A stretch of 35,075 nt of DNA from Guillardia theta CCMP2712. Lineage: Eukaryota; Cryptophyceae; Pyrenomonadales; Geminigeraceae. Below are positions 9,370 to 19,538 of the stretch, one piece after another (positions within the stretch are counted from its first letter, which is position 1; every line of letters starts with the position of its first letter). The notes under the pieces are model-generated. The model had not been told where the DNA came from. It ran no database searches and saw nothing but the letters and a program-made list of their open reading frames with translations. The stretch is taken from contig NW_005434631.1 in the NCBI RefSeq assembly GCF_000315625.1, positions 506,455 through 541,529 on the forward strand, in the 5' to 3' direction. Both the position numbers and the translations under genes were made by a program.

Positions 9370-12118
9370 CTTGTTCGCCCCGAGGGGAGCTCCCGAAACT
9401 CAAACTCCCCTTTTCAGTTCAGGACAGACCATCTGGTTACATCAACTAAAATCAGAACGATATGAGTGTACATGGGATGGACCTTTGAGTTGCAACGGCA
9501 ACAGATTTGGGCCAAAATGGCACCTAAGCTCAGAGTCAATCTTGCCAAACACACGAGCTGCTCTGTTCGAGACTTGCCAAAATACCTCTCAAGCTGACAC
9601 GAGAACCTGCAGGCAGGATATGAATGATACAGATATCAGACAAGTTTAAGATCAATGTCATATATTCCAGTTCAGTCTATGCAGTTCAGTCTATGACACT
9701 GCAAGTATCAGATACAGCTTGAACCCAGGCTCACTGACTCAATACCACTCGCGAGGACACCAAAAACTCAACTATCCCCGGTAGCACTTACATCTCCTTC
9801 CATTCTCCTTCCATTCTCCTTCCATTCTCCTTCCATTCTCCTTCCATTCTCCCTTTCATCTCCTTTCTATACAGACCATTATCTCCATCCCTCTCTGCGC
9901 ATCGCTCCTGCCATTTCCTTCGCAGGCCTCTGCTTGAATGACACCAGAGCAAAATCAAAACTCTCCCCCGAAACCTCACGACCCTGACTTACCACCCAAC
10001 CTTACTACCCCCACCTATAATTATCACAAACTTTCTATTGAATTGACCCCCCATGTTCATACTATCATCATTTTTCTTGGTTTGCCCACTGTAATAATAA
10101 GAACCTTTACCTACCCTCCTTCACTTACGATTTTACTACCCCCCTGACATCATGCGAACCATCCACCCACCTATCTGGACTGAACTCAACTAAAATCTAC
10201 TGTGTTGGCTTTACCCACCCACCCCTCCAAACAACAAAACTTTGGTCAAGAGACCCCTACTACTTACTGCAGATTTCAGTCGCAGGACCGGTACTCATCA
10301 CCCCACTATCCTCGTGCATGACGGTCTTCGAAAATAGCTATGTTCGCCCAAAACTAAAAAGTCGCTGACCTATTTTAAAATCTCAAAAGGCCTCTTTTCC
10401 TCTCAGTCCTGCGACAGGCACCGTGCCTCGTGACGGTTAGGGGTGTCTTGTCACCCCCCATCTTCCTCTAACTTTCTTTAAGTTAACATATAAGTAAAAG
10501 AGCCCATCCATGCTTCCTTTGCCCCTGAGGCTAGAGAGGGCGCTGCAAGGGCGCCTCGGGGTTAAATTTAGTAGATCACTACGGGTGGTTATGAACAATT
10601 GGATAAGAGGGGGTGGGGGTAGTTGCTTTTAAAAAACCTCCCCACCTGCGTTCAGGTTGTGCGTTGTTTGTCCCCACTGGACTTCACACTGCAAGCTTCC
10701 GCTTCCACATCAGGAGGGAGTGGGAGGAGAGGGGTTCACACCTCAAGCACCGTTACCCTATCAGCTCATTACATCGCCACGGCCAGCTTCTTACCATGGA
10801 GCGCTACTCTACCCTGTGTAGACCTGGAAATTCTCGACCCCTCCTCTGTTCTCTCGGCTGGATGGTACCCTCCATCAAGCGGACGAGCCGGATCTGCCCC
10901 GGCTCCCTCCCCTACTCGCCTCCTTCCTGCGGGTGCATCAGGCCCTGGTTGATCGTGGAGTGCCGCAATATATGACCTCAGTGACCTGGATGACGCACGT
11001 TTGCAAAATTCGATCACTTCTCCAGCACTCTTTCAACTCGCGGGTGGACCTCCTTTTCTTCCCCCCTAGCGTTCAGTAACAGGACAGTTCATGCAGACTT
11101 TCCCCCCTCATCTTGAGCGTCGGGCGCACTTATCCCAGGTTCAGGCAGCTGGTGCTGGACTTCACCATGACTACTTACATTTGACAATCTCGTGTAGGTT
11201 TTCAATATGCTGAATGCGTCATAGCATCTACAATGTAGAACAAGTGTCCGAGATTGGCCTTTATTGCTGAGCAGATTCGAAGCAGGCAATCATTGATGCT
11301 ACCTCAACTGAATAGACTACTTGACTGGAAGTTTCTGAAATGCCAGTGCATTCCATGGAATGAACTTGTTGATGTCTCAGGTGCGTGACCCTCTGGTGAT
11401 TCGCTGCCGCTCTATCAGAATCTACGGTCTCGACTGAGCGAATCGTTTGAGATTAACTCGGAAGAATCCTCAAGTCACGTTCGACTCAGGGCCCAACTTC
11501 ACTTGAAGCTCCTGATTTCAACTAGCCCAAGTTCCTCAGGCTCGGATCTGATCGCAGTGCTTTCAAACTGAGTATGAAGTTAAGTTGAGACTATTGATCG
11601 GAGCTAGTCTCACCTCAGGCTATGCCAAGCAGTTGATGTGGCTGGATGCACAGATGCGGGAAGGTATTCATGGAGAAGACAGCAGGAGCTTAGGACTCAT
11701 GGGAGACAGCAGGCGATAAGCGAGTGAGCTTATATCAGATCCGAGTCTGCAGGACAGCATGCGGCCCAGGGTATGGGAGGGTCGGTAACGGCTGGGGGGG
11801 ATTCGGAAGCCCTGGCCTCATAACCCCTGGGGTCATGGACACAGGAGGACTAGAGGTCTGATCAGGGAAGATAGTACTATCAGATTTATTCTACCGGAGG
11901 CCATACGAGGAGGACCGTGACACGGGACAGCGGCCTACGGCTTCAGGAGAACAGAAATCAATTATACCGGAGAACCGGCCGTCGGATCATGGATTGGCAC
12001 GGTTGCCAGGAGAACTTCGGTACTCGGAAACTTGAAAGGAGAACGAGGTGAAGGGATCTTGTGCTGGGAGACTTTGATTGCTTGAAGTAAACGAGCTTGA
12101 ACAGGAAATTTACAAGTC
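9370..12118. other. Long intergenic region without recognised genes
   Basis: 2.7 kb with no coding exon I can support. It includes an 11-bp tandem repeat (9791-9850), a C-rich and A/T-rich tract (9930-10260) and a moderately complex segment (10600-12118) whose short frames (10613-10975, 11958-12191) show no domain. Part of 11300-12118 could be a decayed mobile element, but I see no repeat pair or protein remnant to prove it. Confidence 0.35.
9791..9850 (+). repeat. 11-bp tandem repeat (CTCCTTCCATT), about 5 copies
   Basis: Five near-perfect units of CTCCTTCCATT. Simple minisatellite in pyrimidine-rich DNA, with no coding role evident. Confidence 0.85.
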
Positions 12119-12124
12119 TATCAT

Positions 12125-12450
12125 GATGGAACGTATGCCAGCCGTGCCAGTCAGATAGCGCCGAGTTAACAAAAACTCTCCTGTAAACCAAGACGACTTA
12201 CGTGTCAAGGCGGCAATGTAGTACGTATGATGAAGAGGAGGCCTTCCTAGCCGTCTTGCTAAGGTCCCCTCATGTCTGGTTGCTTGGGTTTCACATCCTA
12301 GCATACAGTCTATCTCTCATGTGCTCCTCAATTCTGGTTTTGTGTGCATTAAACTCGGTCTTGAGCAAAAACTGTCTTGTTACAACTAAGGTCGATGTGA
12401 CATCTGCGTGACTTTGGACTAGTACAAGTCTAACAAACTTGTATTCCGTC
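12125..12450 (+). repeat. Left LTR
   Basis: 326 bases, matching the right LTR except for one T in a short T-run (GGTTTTG versus GGTTTTTG). Including the outer T at 12124 gives the usual TG start. I see no base substitutions between the pair on visual comparison. Confidence 0.9.
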
Positions 12451-13327
12451 GGTTATGAGCCTCGATTACATGCTCAATCATGTTGATCTTATATTTGGTT
12501 AGTTGAATTGTTTACTGGAGTTTTTTCTTTCTTGGTATTGTTTTCCCGTTGCTGTTGACAATTCATGCAAATTCAATTCAAGCCTTACAAATTCGGATGA
12601 CTCCTCTCTTCAATCAGGCTCTCTCTCTAGCCGCAAGTTGTTTAGGCCTCTCATCTCAGCCTCAATTTGTTTGATTGATCTTCGAATTGGAAAAACAAGC
12701 CTTCCCCAGCCAGATTGGTCGGTCGAATATCTGCTTAACCGTGTGGAAACGCACTTGAAGCTGATTCGATTTTAATCTTCTTGATCTTTGAGTAGGATCA
12801 AATGGAACTACCAGGAGATCTGGCGGAAGTTTCATGTCATGGAGCTAGGCTGTGGCATGCATAACTGGAGCTACTTCTGGATCGGCGAACAAGGTACTAC
12901 TGCACAACAATCTTCAGATGCCTTGAAACGGATGTTCCAATCTCGCGGCAGCAATCTCTGGTCACAAGTTCTTTACGGTTCAAAAAATTTATCTTTTGGT
13001 CTTCAAATGCCGGCGGGCACGCTCTCTCTCTCTCTCTCTCTATCTCTCTTATCTTCTCTCTCTTCAGACTCTCTTATCCTATACTCTATCTCTCGTCATT
13101 GCATCCGCTCGCCAGGCATCTCCCCTTATCTCTGTGCCGCACATCTAACAGCCCTGCATGAAAATCTTCTTCAGAATGGACAATCCTCGAATGGTTATTG
13201 CCCACTCAGCATGACTGTGAACTTGACGTTGTATCATCGTATCTTGACTTGGATCTGCTGACATTCTCTTGTTTGTGTGACTTTCTGACGTCCGATGTAA
13301 CGTACTATTTCAGAAACTCGGGGGGAG

Positions 13328-13654
13328 GATGGAACGTATGCCAGCCGTGCCAGTCAGATAGCGCCGAGTTAACAAAAACTCTCCTGTAAACCAAGACGAC
13401 TTACGTGTCAAGGCGGCAATGTAGTACGTATGATGAAGAGGAGGCCTTCCTAGCCGTCTTGCTAAGGTCCCCTCATGTCTGGTTGCTTGGGTTTCACATC
13501 CTAGCATACAGTCTATCTCTCATGTGCTCCTCAATTCTGGTTTTTGTGTGCATTAAACTCGGTCTTGAGCAAAAACTGTCTTGTTACAACTAAGGTCGAT
13601 GTGACATCTGCGTGACTTTGGACTAGTACAAGTCTAACAAACTTGTATTCCGTC
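13328..13654 (+). repeat. Right LTR
   Basis: 327 bases, collinear with the left LTR. The terminal A at 13655 gives the usual CA end next to the TATCA target duplication. The polypurine tract abuts its left edge. Confidence 0.9.
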
Positions 13655-13719
13655 ATATCATCATGTCATGAAGGCTCTCAGCAGTCAGAGGCTTTGTCAG
13701 TGAGTTCGCTATTTCTGAA

Positions 13720-14026
13720 CTTCGGCGGTTCGAAGTTCAACGGTTGGGCCAGCCGCCGGCCCGGCCGCCGGGCCGCGCGAAACCGTGACGTCCGACCGTA
13801 CGGTCACTCACTGGCACAGAGCGTCTGGCAGCCCGATCCACTCATGGCCGTCCCGGGCCGGAGCCGCGCTCCGGCCGCCCCGGGAGTTCAGCACGCCGGC
13901 TGAACAGTTCACGGCCACTGAAGTTTCAAGCCTTCAGGCTTGAAGTTCTCAGTACTCCGGGCACAACCGTTCAACCGAACCGTTGAACCAGCGACTGGCC
14001 GCTTTAGGAGTTGACTGATTTTTAAC
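13720..14026. repeat. GC-rich palindrome cluster ending in ACTGATTTTTAAC
   Basis: A dense series of hairpin-forming palindromes: GCCGGCCC...GGGCCG near 13755-13775, ACCGTACGGT near 13796, GTTCAGC/GCTGAAC at 13886-13905, TTCAAGCC/GGCTTGAA at 13925-13944, and CGTTCAAC/GTTGAAC near 13969-13987. It ends in an AT-rich step with ACTGATTTTTAAC (14014-14026). The same motif borders two other GC-rich patches in this window (25889-26010, 30690-31199). No coding potential. Likely a fold-back type repeat or mobile element remnant. Confidence 0.6.
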
Positions 14027-14483
14027 ATTTTTATATGTTATTAACATTTTAATACGTTATTCAGTAACCTATAATCTAAACAGACCTTGTTGTGAGTGCA
14101 CAGCTTATAGCACTAGTTTTAAAGATATTGACTAAATATTTTGGTACAAAGATTGGTACAAGGAACACATTTCAGGACGGTACAAATCATGATGAGTGTT
14201 TTCCAAAACTGGTACAAATCAGTACTGGATTATTCTTTATAATCAAGTTGTATGTGACTTAGCCGAAAAAATGGTGAAAGGCGGGTGAGACATAATCGTT
14301 GTATGCAAACACATCTGCGCAGTTTATACCAATATTACACTGACTTGGTTGTAAGTCATCTTACAGTCCGGTAGGCTATTGCATGTCAATCGCTGCTCTC
14401 CATGTCAACGTCTGAATGAAGTGGAGAATGAGTCTGTTGGGTCAGGCTTCGAGCAGCGTCAATTCTTCTTACCCTACACAAAG
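14027..14483. other. AT-rich spacer downstream of the recombinase gene
   Basis: No exon recognised. It includes three close 'GGTACAA' steps (14150-14217) and is the presumed 3' flank of the minus-strand recombinase. If a mobile element carries that gene, its end should lie here, but I see no terminal repeat matching the other side. Confidence 0.3.
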
Positions 14484-17168
14484 TCAGTCACTGTCCATTG
14501 CAATGTAACATGTCCACACGCACCGTCGTACACCTTCGTCACGGTTGGCAACCGCATTCCTCTTCCTCTTGTTCTTTCGGCCTGTGTTGCTCCGACATAA
14601 CCTTTTGTACATAGTCGTGTATGAAAGCTCGGTGAATCTTTTTCTCTGTTTTTTCCATGCATTCGGTCCATACTTCTCCTTGACAAGTTCAACGTAACCA
14701 TGATTGAAGCACTCTGAATAGTTCTCATGGTCGATCCCAATATCAGTACTCAAATTTGCAAGTCTTCTGCCCATTACCTCGATGGCCAACATGACTGCTT
14801 TTGCTTTGCAAAGGTTCTTCTTCATGTTGGCACACACTAGATCTGTTCCTTCCAAACGTTTGAGTGGACCAATACGCTTCCATTCTCCATTAATCTTCTC
14901 CTCTTGCCCTAGGTGCCATTTCTGCCACATACTTTTGCACGGCGTCTTCTGAGGGAAAATAAAACCTTGAGGTACAGGATGTTGCATCCCCCCCCATGTA
15001 AACGTTTCGCCTTCAATCAGTATGCCTGTCCTGTCGTCAATAATTGGCAGTTCCCCTCCACCCCCTCTCCCTGTCAGTTCCTCAGGACCCTGCATCCTGA
15101 GTCTCGACGTCAGAAGTCCTTGCATGATTTCACTGAATCCTGTATTCATCATGGATGTCAGATCCTCCCGCAGCTTTTCCAGATCTCGTTGAGCTAGTGG
15201 AATGGCTCCGTTCACCTCAAAGTTTCTAATGATCAGCTCGTAAATGTCTTGCGGTAGCGAAGTTGAAACATTCAACACTGTATCGTGCAACAGCTTTGTT
15301 CCCTGTTCTTGACTCTCTCGCAGCTTCCTGATTTCAGCCACATTCATCACGTGCATCGGAACTCCACTGCAGGTCATACCGCATTCTTCGCATTCCCCGC
15401 GACAAACACTGATATGATGCTCTTTCAATTCTTGTAAAAATTGCATTGTTCTTGAGCCTTTCACTGCAAAAACAGGTGACCCCCATAGGAAGTGGTGACT
15501 TGGAAACATGTCTTTGAGACGGTCCAGATGGTACACTATCTGCGCAAGGAACATTGGTAAACATCTCTTGTAGCTGTCCGGGAACGTGTCGTATCCATCA
15601 ATGAACTTGTGCATACCAATATCGTTGATTCTTGCCAGACCTTCTCTTGTGAAATGAGGAGGTAACACATCGAAATTCTCGCTCTTGGTGTTGTTCCCTG
15701 CTAGAATACGCCCACAGTATTGATCATTGCCTGGTTCCACTGTTCCGATGTACCTGTCCTTGGTGTTGCCTAAGGACCAGCTGGCTCGTTGAAATATTGA
15801 TGTACTGACTGGTCCTCCCGGAATGCCTAGTAGATGCGTCACGCTCCCCTTCCTAAAACTGTGCGAACCTGCACATTTCAATCTCAGTCTCAAGACTTCC
15901 TCAGGCTAGCACTTACCAACATCCCTCCATACTTCCTCCTGCATGTCCTCTGTGGACAATACCCTTCTCAAGACTTGGCCAAACCTCTGCTTCTGGTCGT
16001 TTCCCAGAAAAAATTTGGTGTGACTTATCCTCATTCTGGTTTGGGAAAACGCATACAAAGCAATGGCCAAGATAGGACAAGACATAGGTTTGTTGGGTGC
16101 TGCAAATATGTGCCTTGTTCTGGGAGAAAAAATGTCGGCGTCAACACCCCCTTGGTCCATCTTGGTCTTCAATATTGTCAGCTTCAAGCAGTCGTTCTCC
16201 CAATCAAAGTGTTCAAGATGTAGAATGTCTAAAGTTTCGCTTCTACAGCAACAGTTCCACATGATCGTGGTACCAGCAAATCCGAACAAGCCTGTTGATC
16301 CTATTTCTCGTGCCATAGTGTCTGAACGTATCTGGGTCATCTTTTCACAAATAATTCCATACTCTCTCACTGCCAAGACACTTTTGCCTTCTTTCAATTT
16401 CATCACTCCCGTGGATTTCTTTTGAGTAACCACCCTTCCATAACCTTTGATGAGTCGACTGAGCCGGTCGTTTAAAGTACTGCCCGATGGCATTCCAGTC
16501 GCGTCAAAAGCTACATTTCTGTCTCTGTAATATGCTTTCAACGCACTCTTGTACCCCTGCAGTGCTCCTAACGACAGCGTTCTCTTGCTTGCCTGGTATC
16601 CTGAAATGTCCTCGTTCTCACCCTCGTGTACGTTATGCGGATCATCTTGCTGCTCTTCCTCATCCTCATGATCTCCGTCGTCTTCCTGATCTTCGTCTTC
16701 CTGATCGTCGTCTTCCTGATCTTCCTGATCTTCCTGCTCTTCCTGATCTTCCTGCTCTTCCTGCTCTTCCTGCTCTTCCTGCTCTTCCTGCTCTTCCTGC
16801 TCTTCCTGCTCTTCCTGCTCTTCCTGCTCTTCCTGCTCTTCCTGCTCTTCCTGCTCTTCCTGCTCTTCCTGCTCTTCCTGCTCTTGACCTCCTCTTCTCC
16901 TTCTAGATTTTGGTAAGTCAGTATTGGTGACAAGGTCTCCAAACAAACTCTTCAAATCTTTCCATGCCATTGGGAGTATCAATTCGCCGTCCTCGTCGAC
17001 AGCCCTGGGGTTCACTTTGAGTAACAGACGCACGATCCTATTGATCTTGCATCGGTAAACTTTCTTTGTACTATCAGCGATGACTTTGTTCTCTATCAGG
17101 TCAAATGCCCTTTCTTGTCGTCGTTGTCGCTCCTGCAACATGGCATCATTTGCTCTGCTGGATTGCAT
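14484..17168 (-). CDS. Crypton-like tyrosine recombinase, 878 aa, one intron
   Basis: Exons complement(14484-15868, 15917-17168) joined by a 48-nt intron (GTAAGT...GTGCAG) that splits a Gly codon; total 2637 nt. The core tyrosine recombinase residues are present: Arg309 (CCCRSETLDIL), His420-x-x-Arg423 (SHSFRKGS), Trp448 (RASWSLG, in the His/Trp position) and nucleophile Tyr457 (DRYIG). 'GNDQYCGRILAG...LPPHFT' after the catalytic Tyr is typical of crypton-type enzymes. A Cys cluster (CRGECEECGMTC) and a C-terminal region with WGGMQHPVPQGFIFP...MWQKWHLG resembling the GCR1_C DNA-binding fold follow. A long Glu-Glu-Gln tract (about residues 95-155) is encoded by a 9-base minisatellite. Start is the first ATG; a TTG lies 27 bases upstream. 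The gene appears intact, so the element may be recently active. Cutting and rejoining DNA through a 3'-phosphotyrosine is the family reaction. Confidence 0.85.
16733..16888 (-). repeat. In-frame 9-bp minisatellite coding Glu-Glu-Gln
   Basis: The plus-strand unit CTTCCTGCT (minus strand CAGGAAGAG-type) repeats about 16 times, with variant units (CTTCCTGAT) at the left edge. It keeps frame and encodes an acidic QEE spacer inside the N-terminal half of the recombinase, before the catalytic domain. Confidence 0.9.
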
Positions 17169-18000
17169 TTTTCGGGCAGTTCTGGTTCGATACAAAAATG
17201 TTTACTCAATGTCACCATGAGTCAGCATTATTGCGTGGTGCTACCTTGGAGTGCGCTTTGCACAATTATTTTGACAAAATAACGTTGTGAATGCAGTACC
17301 ACCCACTCCTGCCCATCCAATGGGCTGGATAGTACCGGTACATTGCAGGTTGCACTGTCAATCATTAAAATTTTGCAACTTTTTTGTCAGTGCACCATAC
17401 ATACTTTTAAAATTTCGAAATCTATCTGTTTTAGTGCGCCGAAAAAATTGATTAAAATTTTTTCCGGAAATAGATTCCCTGACGTAAACATGGCAAAAGC
17501 CAGCACCAGGATGGCGATGAAGAGGGAGGGGGAGGGAGATGGAGAGGAAGAGAGTGGGAGGAAGTGAGAGACGGGGGCAAAGGTAGAGGTAGAAGGAGAA
17601 ATAGATGTGGTAAACGATGTGACAGATACGTGACAGTAATAAGAGATCATTCGTCAAGGAAAACCATGATGCAGGAATGTGCAGCAAAATGTCGTAGTTG
17701 CACATGGCGGAGGAAACATCATGCTTGATGTTCCAGATAGAGCTACTGCCAGAGTGCATGTATGAGGCTCCAGAGAAATCGATGTTTTCTCCCATCCAAT
17801 GTGGAATGGAGTCGGCGGCCGAAGAAATCCTGACACGTTGTTACTTGGCAGTTGTACCGTCCCGTTCCATCCCCTCCATCTCTTCTAACGGATAGTGAAG
17901 CAAACCGAGATCGGGTACTTTCCCATCTGATCAGACCTTTCTTCCTGTCAAGTCTTGTACTCCAAACCTCCTGCTCAATCTCCGCGCGCCAGCACAAATC
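17169..18000. other. Intergenic region between recombinase and PX gene
   Basis: Divergent promoter region. AT-rich near 17350-17470 (TTAAAATTTT, AAAAATTG), purine-rich at 17515-17620. An inverted GGTACC-like step (GTACCGGTAC, 17332-17341) is present. No exon that I can support, although short frames on the minus strand run through 17743-17900. Confidence 0.35.
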
Positions 18001-18938
18001 ATGGGATTCTCCGCGTTCCTCATCAGCATCATTGACACCGACGTCCGATCGGACAGGAGCTGTGGCCTCACGCAGAAGTATGTTGTGTACGTCATGAGGA
18101 TCTGCAACGGAGACAAGCAATGGGTGTGCGAGAAGAGATACACTGACTTCATGATCTTGGACGAAGTGTTGAGGTCCAAGTTCTGGTACGCACAGGTAAG
18201 GACGGAGAGAGGGGGAAGGGGGGATGGGGGAAGAGAAAGCCTTGATGTTTGAATGACTGTGCTCAAGGTACCAAAGCTCCCACAGAAGAAATTGTTCTTC
18301 AACTTCGACGAACAATTCGTGAACAAGTGAGGAGGGGGAGGGGGAGAGGGTGGGGGTGGGGGTTGAGGATGAGGATGAGAAAGGGGTTGAAGAGGCGATA
18401 ATGTTGCTTGTTCTCACTTTTTCGTGCAGGAGACGAAAAGAGCTTGAAGAGTACATGCGTTCTCTGCTTCAGGTGAGACCTAGCGAGTGAAGGCATGAGG
18501 GGGCTGGGGCTGTGCGTGGAGAAGGTTTCATAAGGGAAGGGAAAGGAAGATTTTCGTTTCTGACTTGATCCAAAGGTCGCCAGCTTCTCACAAAGTGATG
18601 AGATGTGGCAATTCTTGACCGATAGCAGCGTAAGCTCCTTGCCAATTTCCACCCTGCCCTCTTTCTCTTCTTCCCTCCCTCTCCCTCTCCCTCTCCCTCT
18701 CCCTCTCCCTCTCCCTCTCCCTCTCCCTCTCCCTCTCCCTCTCCCTCTCCCTCTCCCTCTCCCTCTCCCTCTCCCTCTCCTGACGGACTGACTGACTGAC
18801 TCATCTCTTCGCAGAATATTGTTGGGGTCCCTCCCGAGCTGCAGGAGGAGAACGTACGGCACAAGCAGGTGAGGGTGCAGCGCGTGAATGAGACGATAGA
18901 GTGAAAGAGCGCAGGTGCTGCCAATGGACGGGCCCTGA
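18001..18938 (+). CDS. PX-domain (sorting nexin-like) protein, six exons, 142 aa
   Basis: Exons 18001-18195, 18268-18326, 18430-18472, 18576-18629, 18815-18868, 18915-18938; 429 nt with all phases matching. The protein is essentially a phox-homology domain. [16 protein letters not shown] forms the first strands; [16 protein letters not shown] (residues 43-58) is the R(Y/F)xxFxxL signature, with Arg46 and Tyr47 expected to contact a 3-phosphoinositide. The VPKLPQKK loop (66-73) is the short proline loop, and [17 protein letters not shown] (82-98) is the Arg-rich helix. This suggests binding of PtdIns3P on endosomal membranes. Length fits small SNX3-like proteins but without their N-terminal extension. 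The last exon adds only eight codons (46-nt intron before it) and is the least certain part. Intron 4 carries a CCCTCT microsatellite. Confidence 0.85.
18662..18780 (+). repeat. (CCCTCT)n microsatellite in PX gene intron 4
   Basis: About 19 near-perfect hexanucleotide units in the 185-nt intron 18630-18814. It gives false Pro-Leu and Arg-Gly frames. It ends about 30 bases before the acceptor (TTCGCAG). Confidence 0.9.
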
Positions 18939-19538
18939 AGAATTTGGAGGGAATTAAATGAAGAGGAGGAGGAGGAGGAGGAGGAAATTTTGAGTGAGGG
19001 TGTGATGTGCTAGTATAGCTTACTGGAGAGATCATCTTGTATCGTTGATTTTCTTTGCATGTATTGTTGAATGTCGTAGATCTCTTCCTGATGATGGGGA
19101 TGATGCAAAACAGGAGAATAAATCCCCGAACGAGCATGTCAGGCTGACTTTGCAACCTCACACAATCGTCCTCATCCAACGGAGGATCCCAGTCCTCCTG
19201 GGTTGGCTTGATGCCCCTTGAACAGCTCCTCCCCTCTCGGTGCTACACCTGCACCTGATGCGAATGGCGTCAATGGACAGCAGCAGCTGCTGCAGAGGAG
19301 GGAAGGCGAAGGCAGAAGATAAGCAGCACCGATAAGGAGAGGAGGAGCTAGAAGGAGAAGAAGGAGAACAAGCAGGGGCAGGAGGAGGAACAGGGGCAAG
19401 AAGATAAGACGGGCAGGAGCAGGGGCAGGGGCAGGGGCAGGAGCAGGAGCATACGTGGCGACGGCGGCAGCAAGCAGTTTTCTACGAGCTCTTTCGCTGC
19501 GAAGAGAGCTGAGAGGGAGAAGAAATAGAATAGAGATA
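18939..19538. other. Convergent intergenic region
   Basis: Between the ends of the PX gene (plus) and the coiled-coil gene (minus). Contains a GGA repeat at 18963-18988 and GGGGCA/GGAGCA repeats at 19374-19450. An open plus-strand segment from about 19081 to 19219 could be an alternative last exon of the PX gene, but its phase does not fit the model given. Confidence 0.35.

Larger units (their letters stand above)
12119..13660 (+). mobile_element. Non-autonomous LTR retroelement, about 1.53 kb
   Basis: Two direct repeats (about 12125-12450 and 13328-13654) flank an 876-base internal region. The outer ends read TGATGGAA ... TTCCGTCA, an inverted pair with one mismatch, and are bracketed by a 5-bp direct repeat TATCA (12119-12123 and 13656-13660), as expected of a target-site duplication. 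Just inside the left LTR lies GGTTATGAGCCTCG (12451-12464), matching the complement of a tRNA-Met anticodon loop (CUCAUAACC), as in copia elements primed by half a tRNA-Met. Just before the right LTR is a polypurine tract GGGGGGAGG (13320-13328). No gag, protease, integrase, reverse transcriptase or RNase H motif is present, so it must be mobilised in trans, like TRIM or LARD elements. Orientation is plus. Confidence 0.85.

Noticed and set aside
11370-11490. Possible tRNA-like segment
   Set aside because: I tried to fit acceptor and T-arms and found no TTCGA(A)TC loop with paired stems in the right spacing.
12503-13261. Two open frames (90 and 157 residues) inside the LTR element as possible gag
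   Set aside because: No zinc knuckle, protease or other retroelement motif; the second runs into a TC microsatellite. The element is better described as non-coding.
13643-13903. 86-residue open frame in the GC-rich palindrome cluster
   Set aside because: Composition is dictated by GC palindromes (Arg/Ala/Pro), and no domain or splice context supports it.
17743-18456. 237-residue minus-strand frame over the PX gene
   Set aside because: It is antisense to the PX exons and introns. The plus strand has a recognisable PX signature and consistent splicing.
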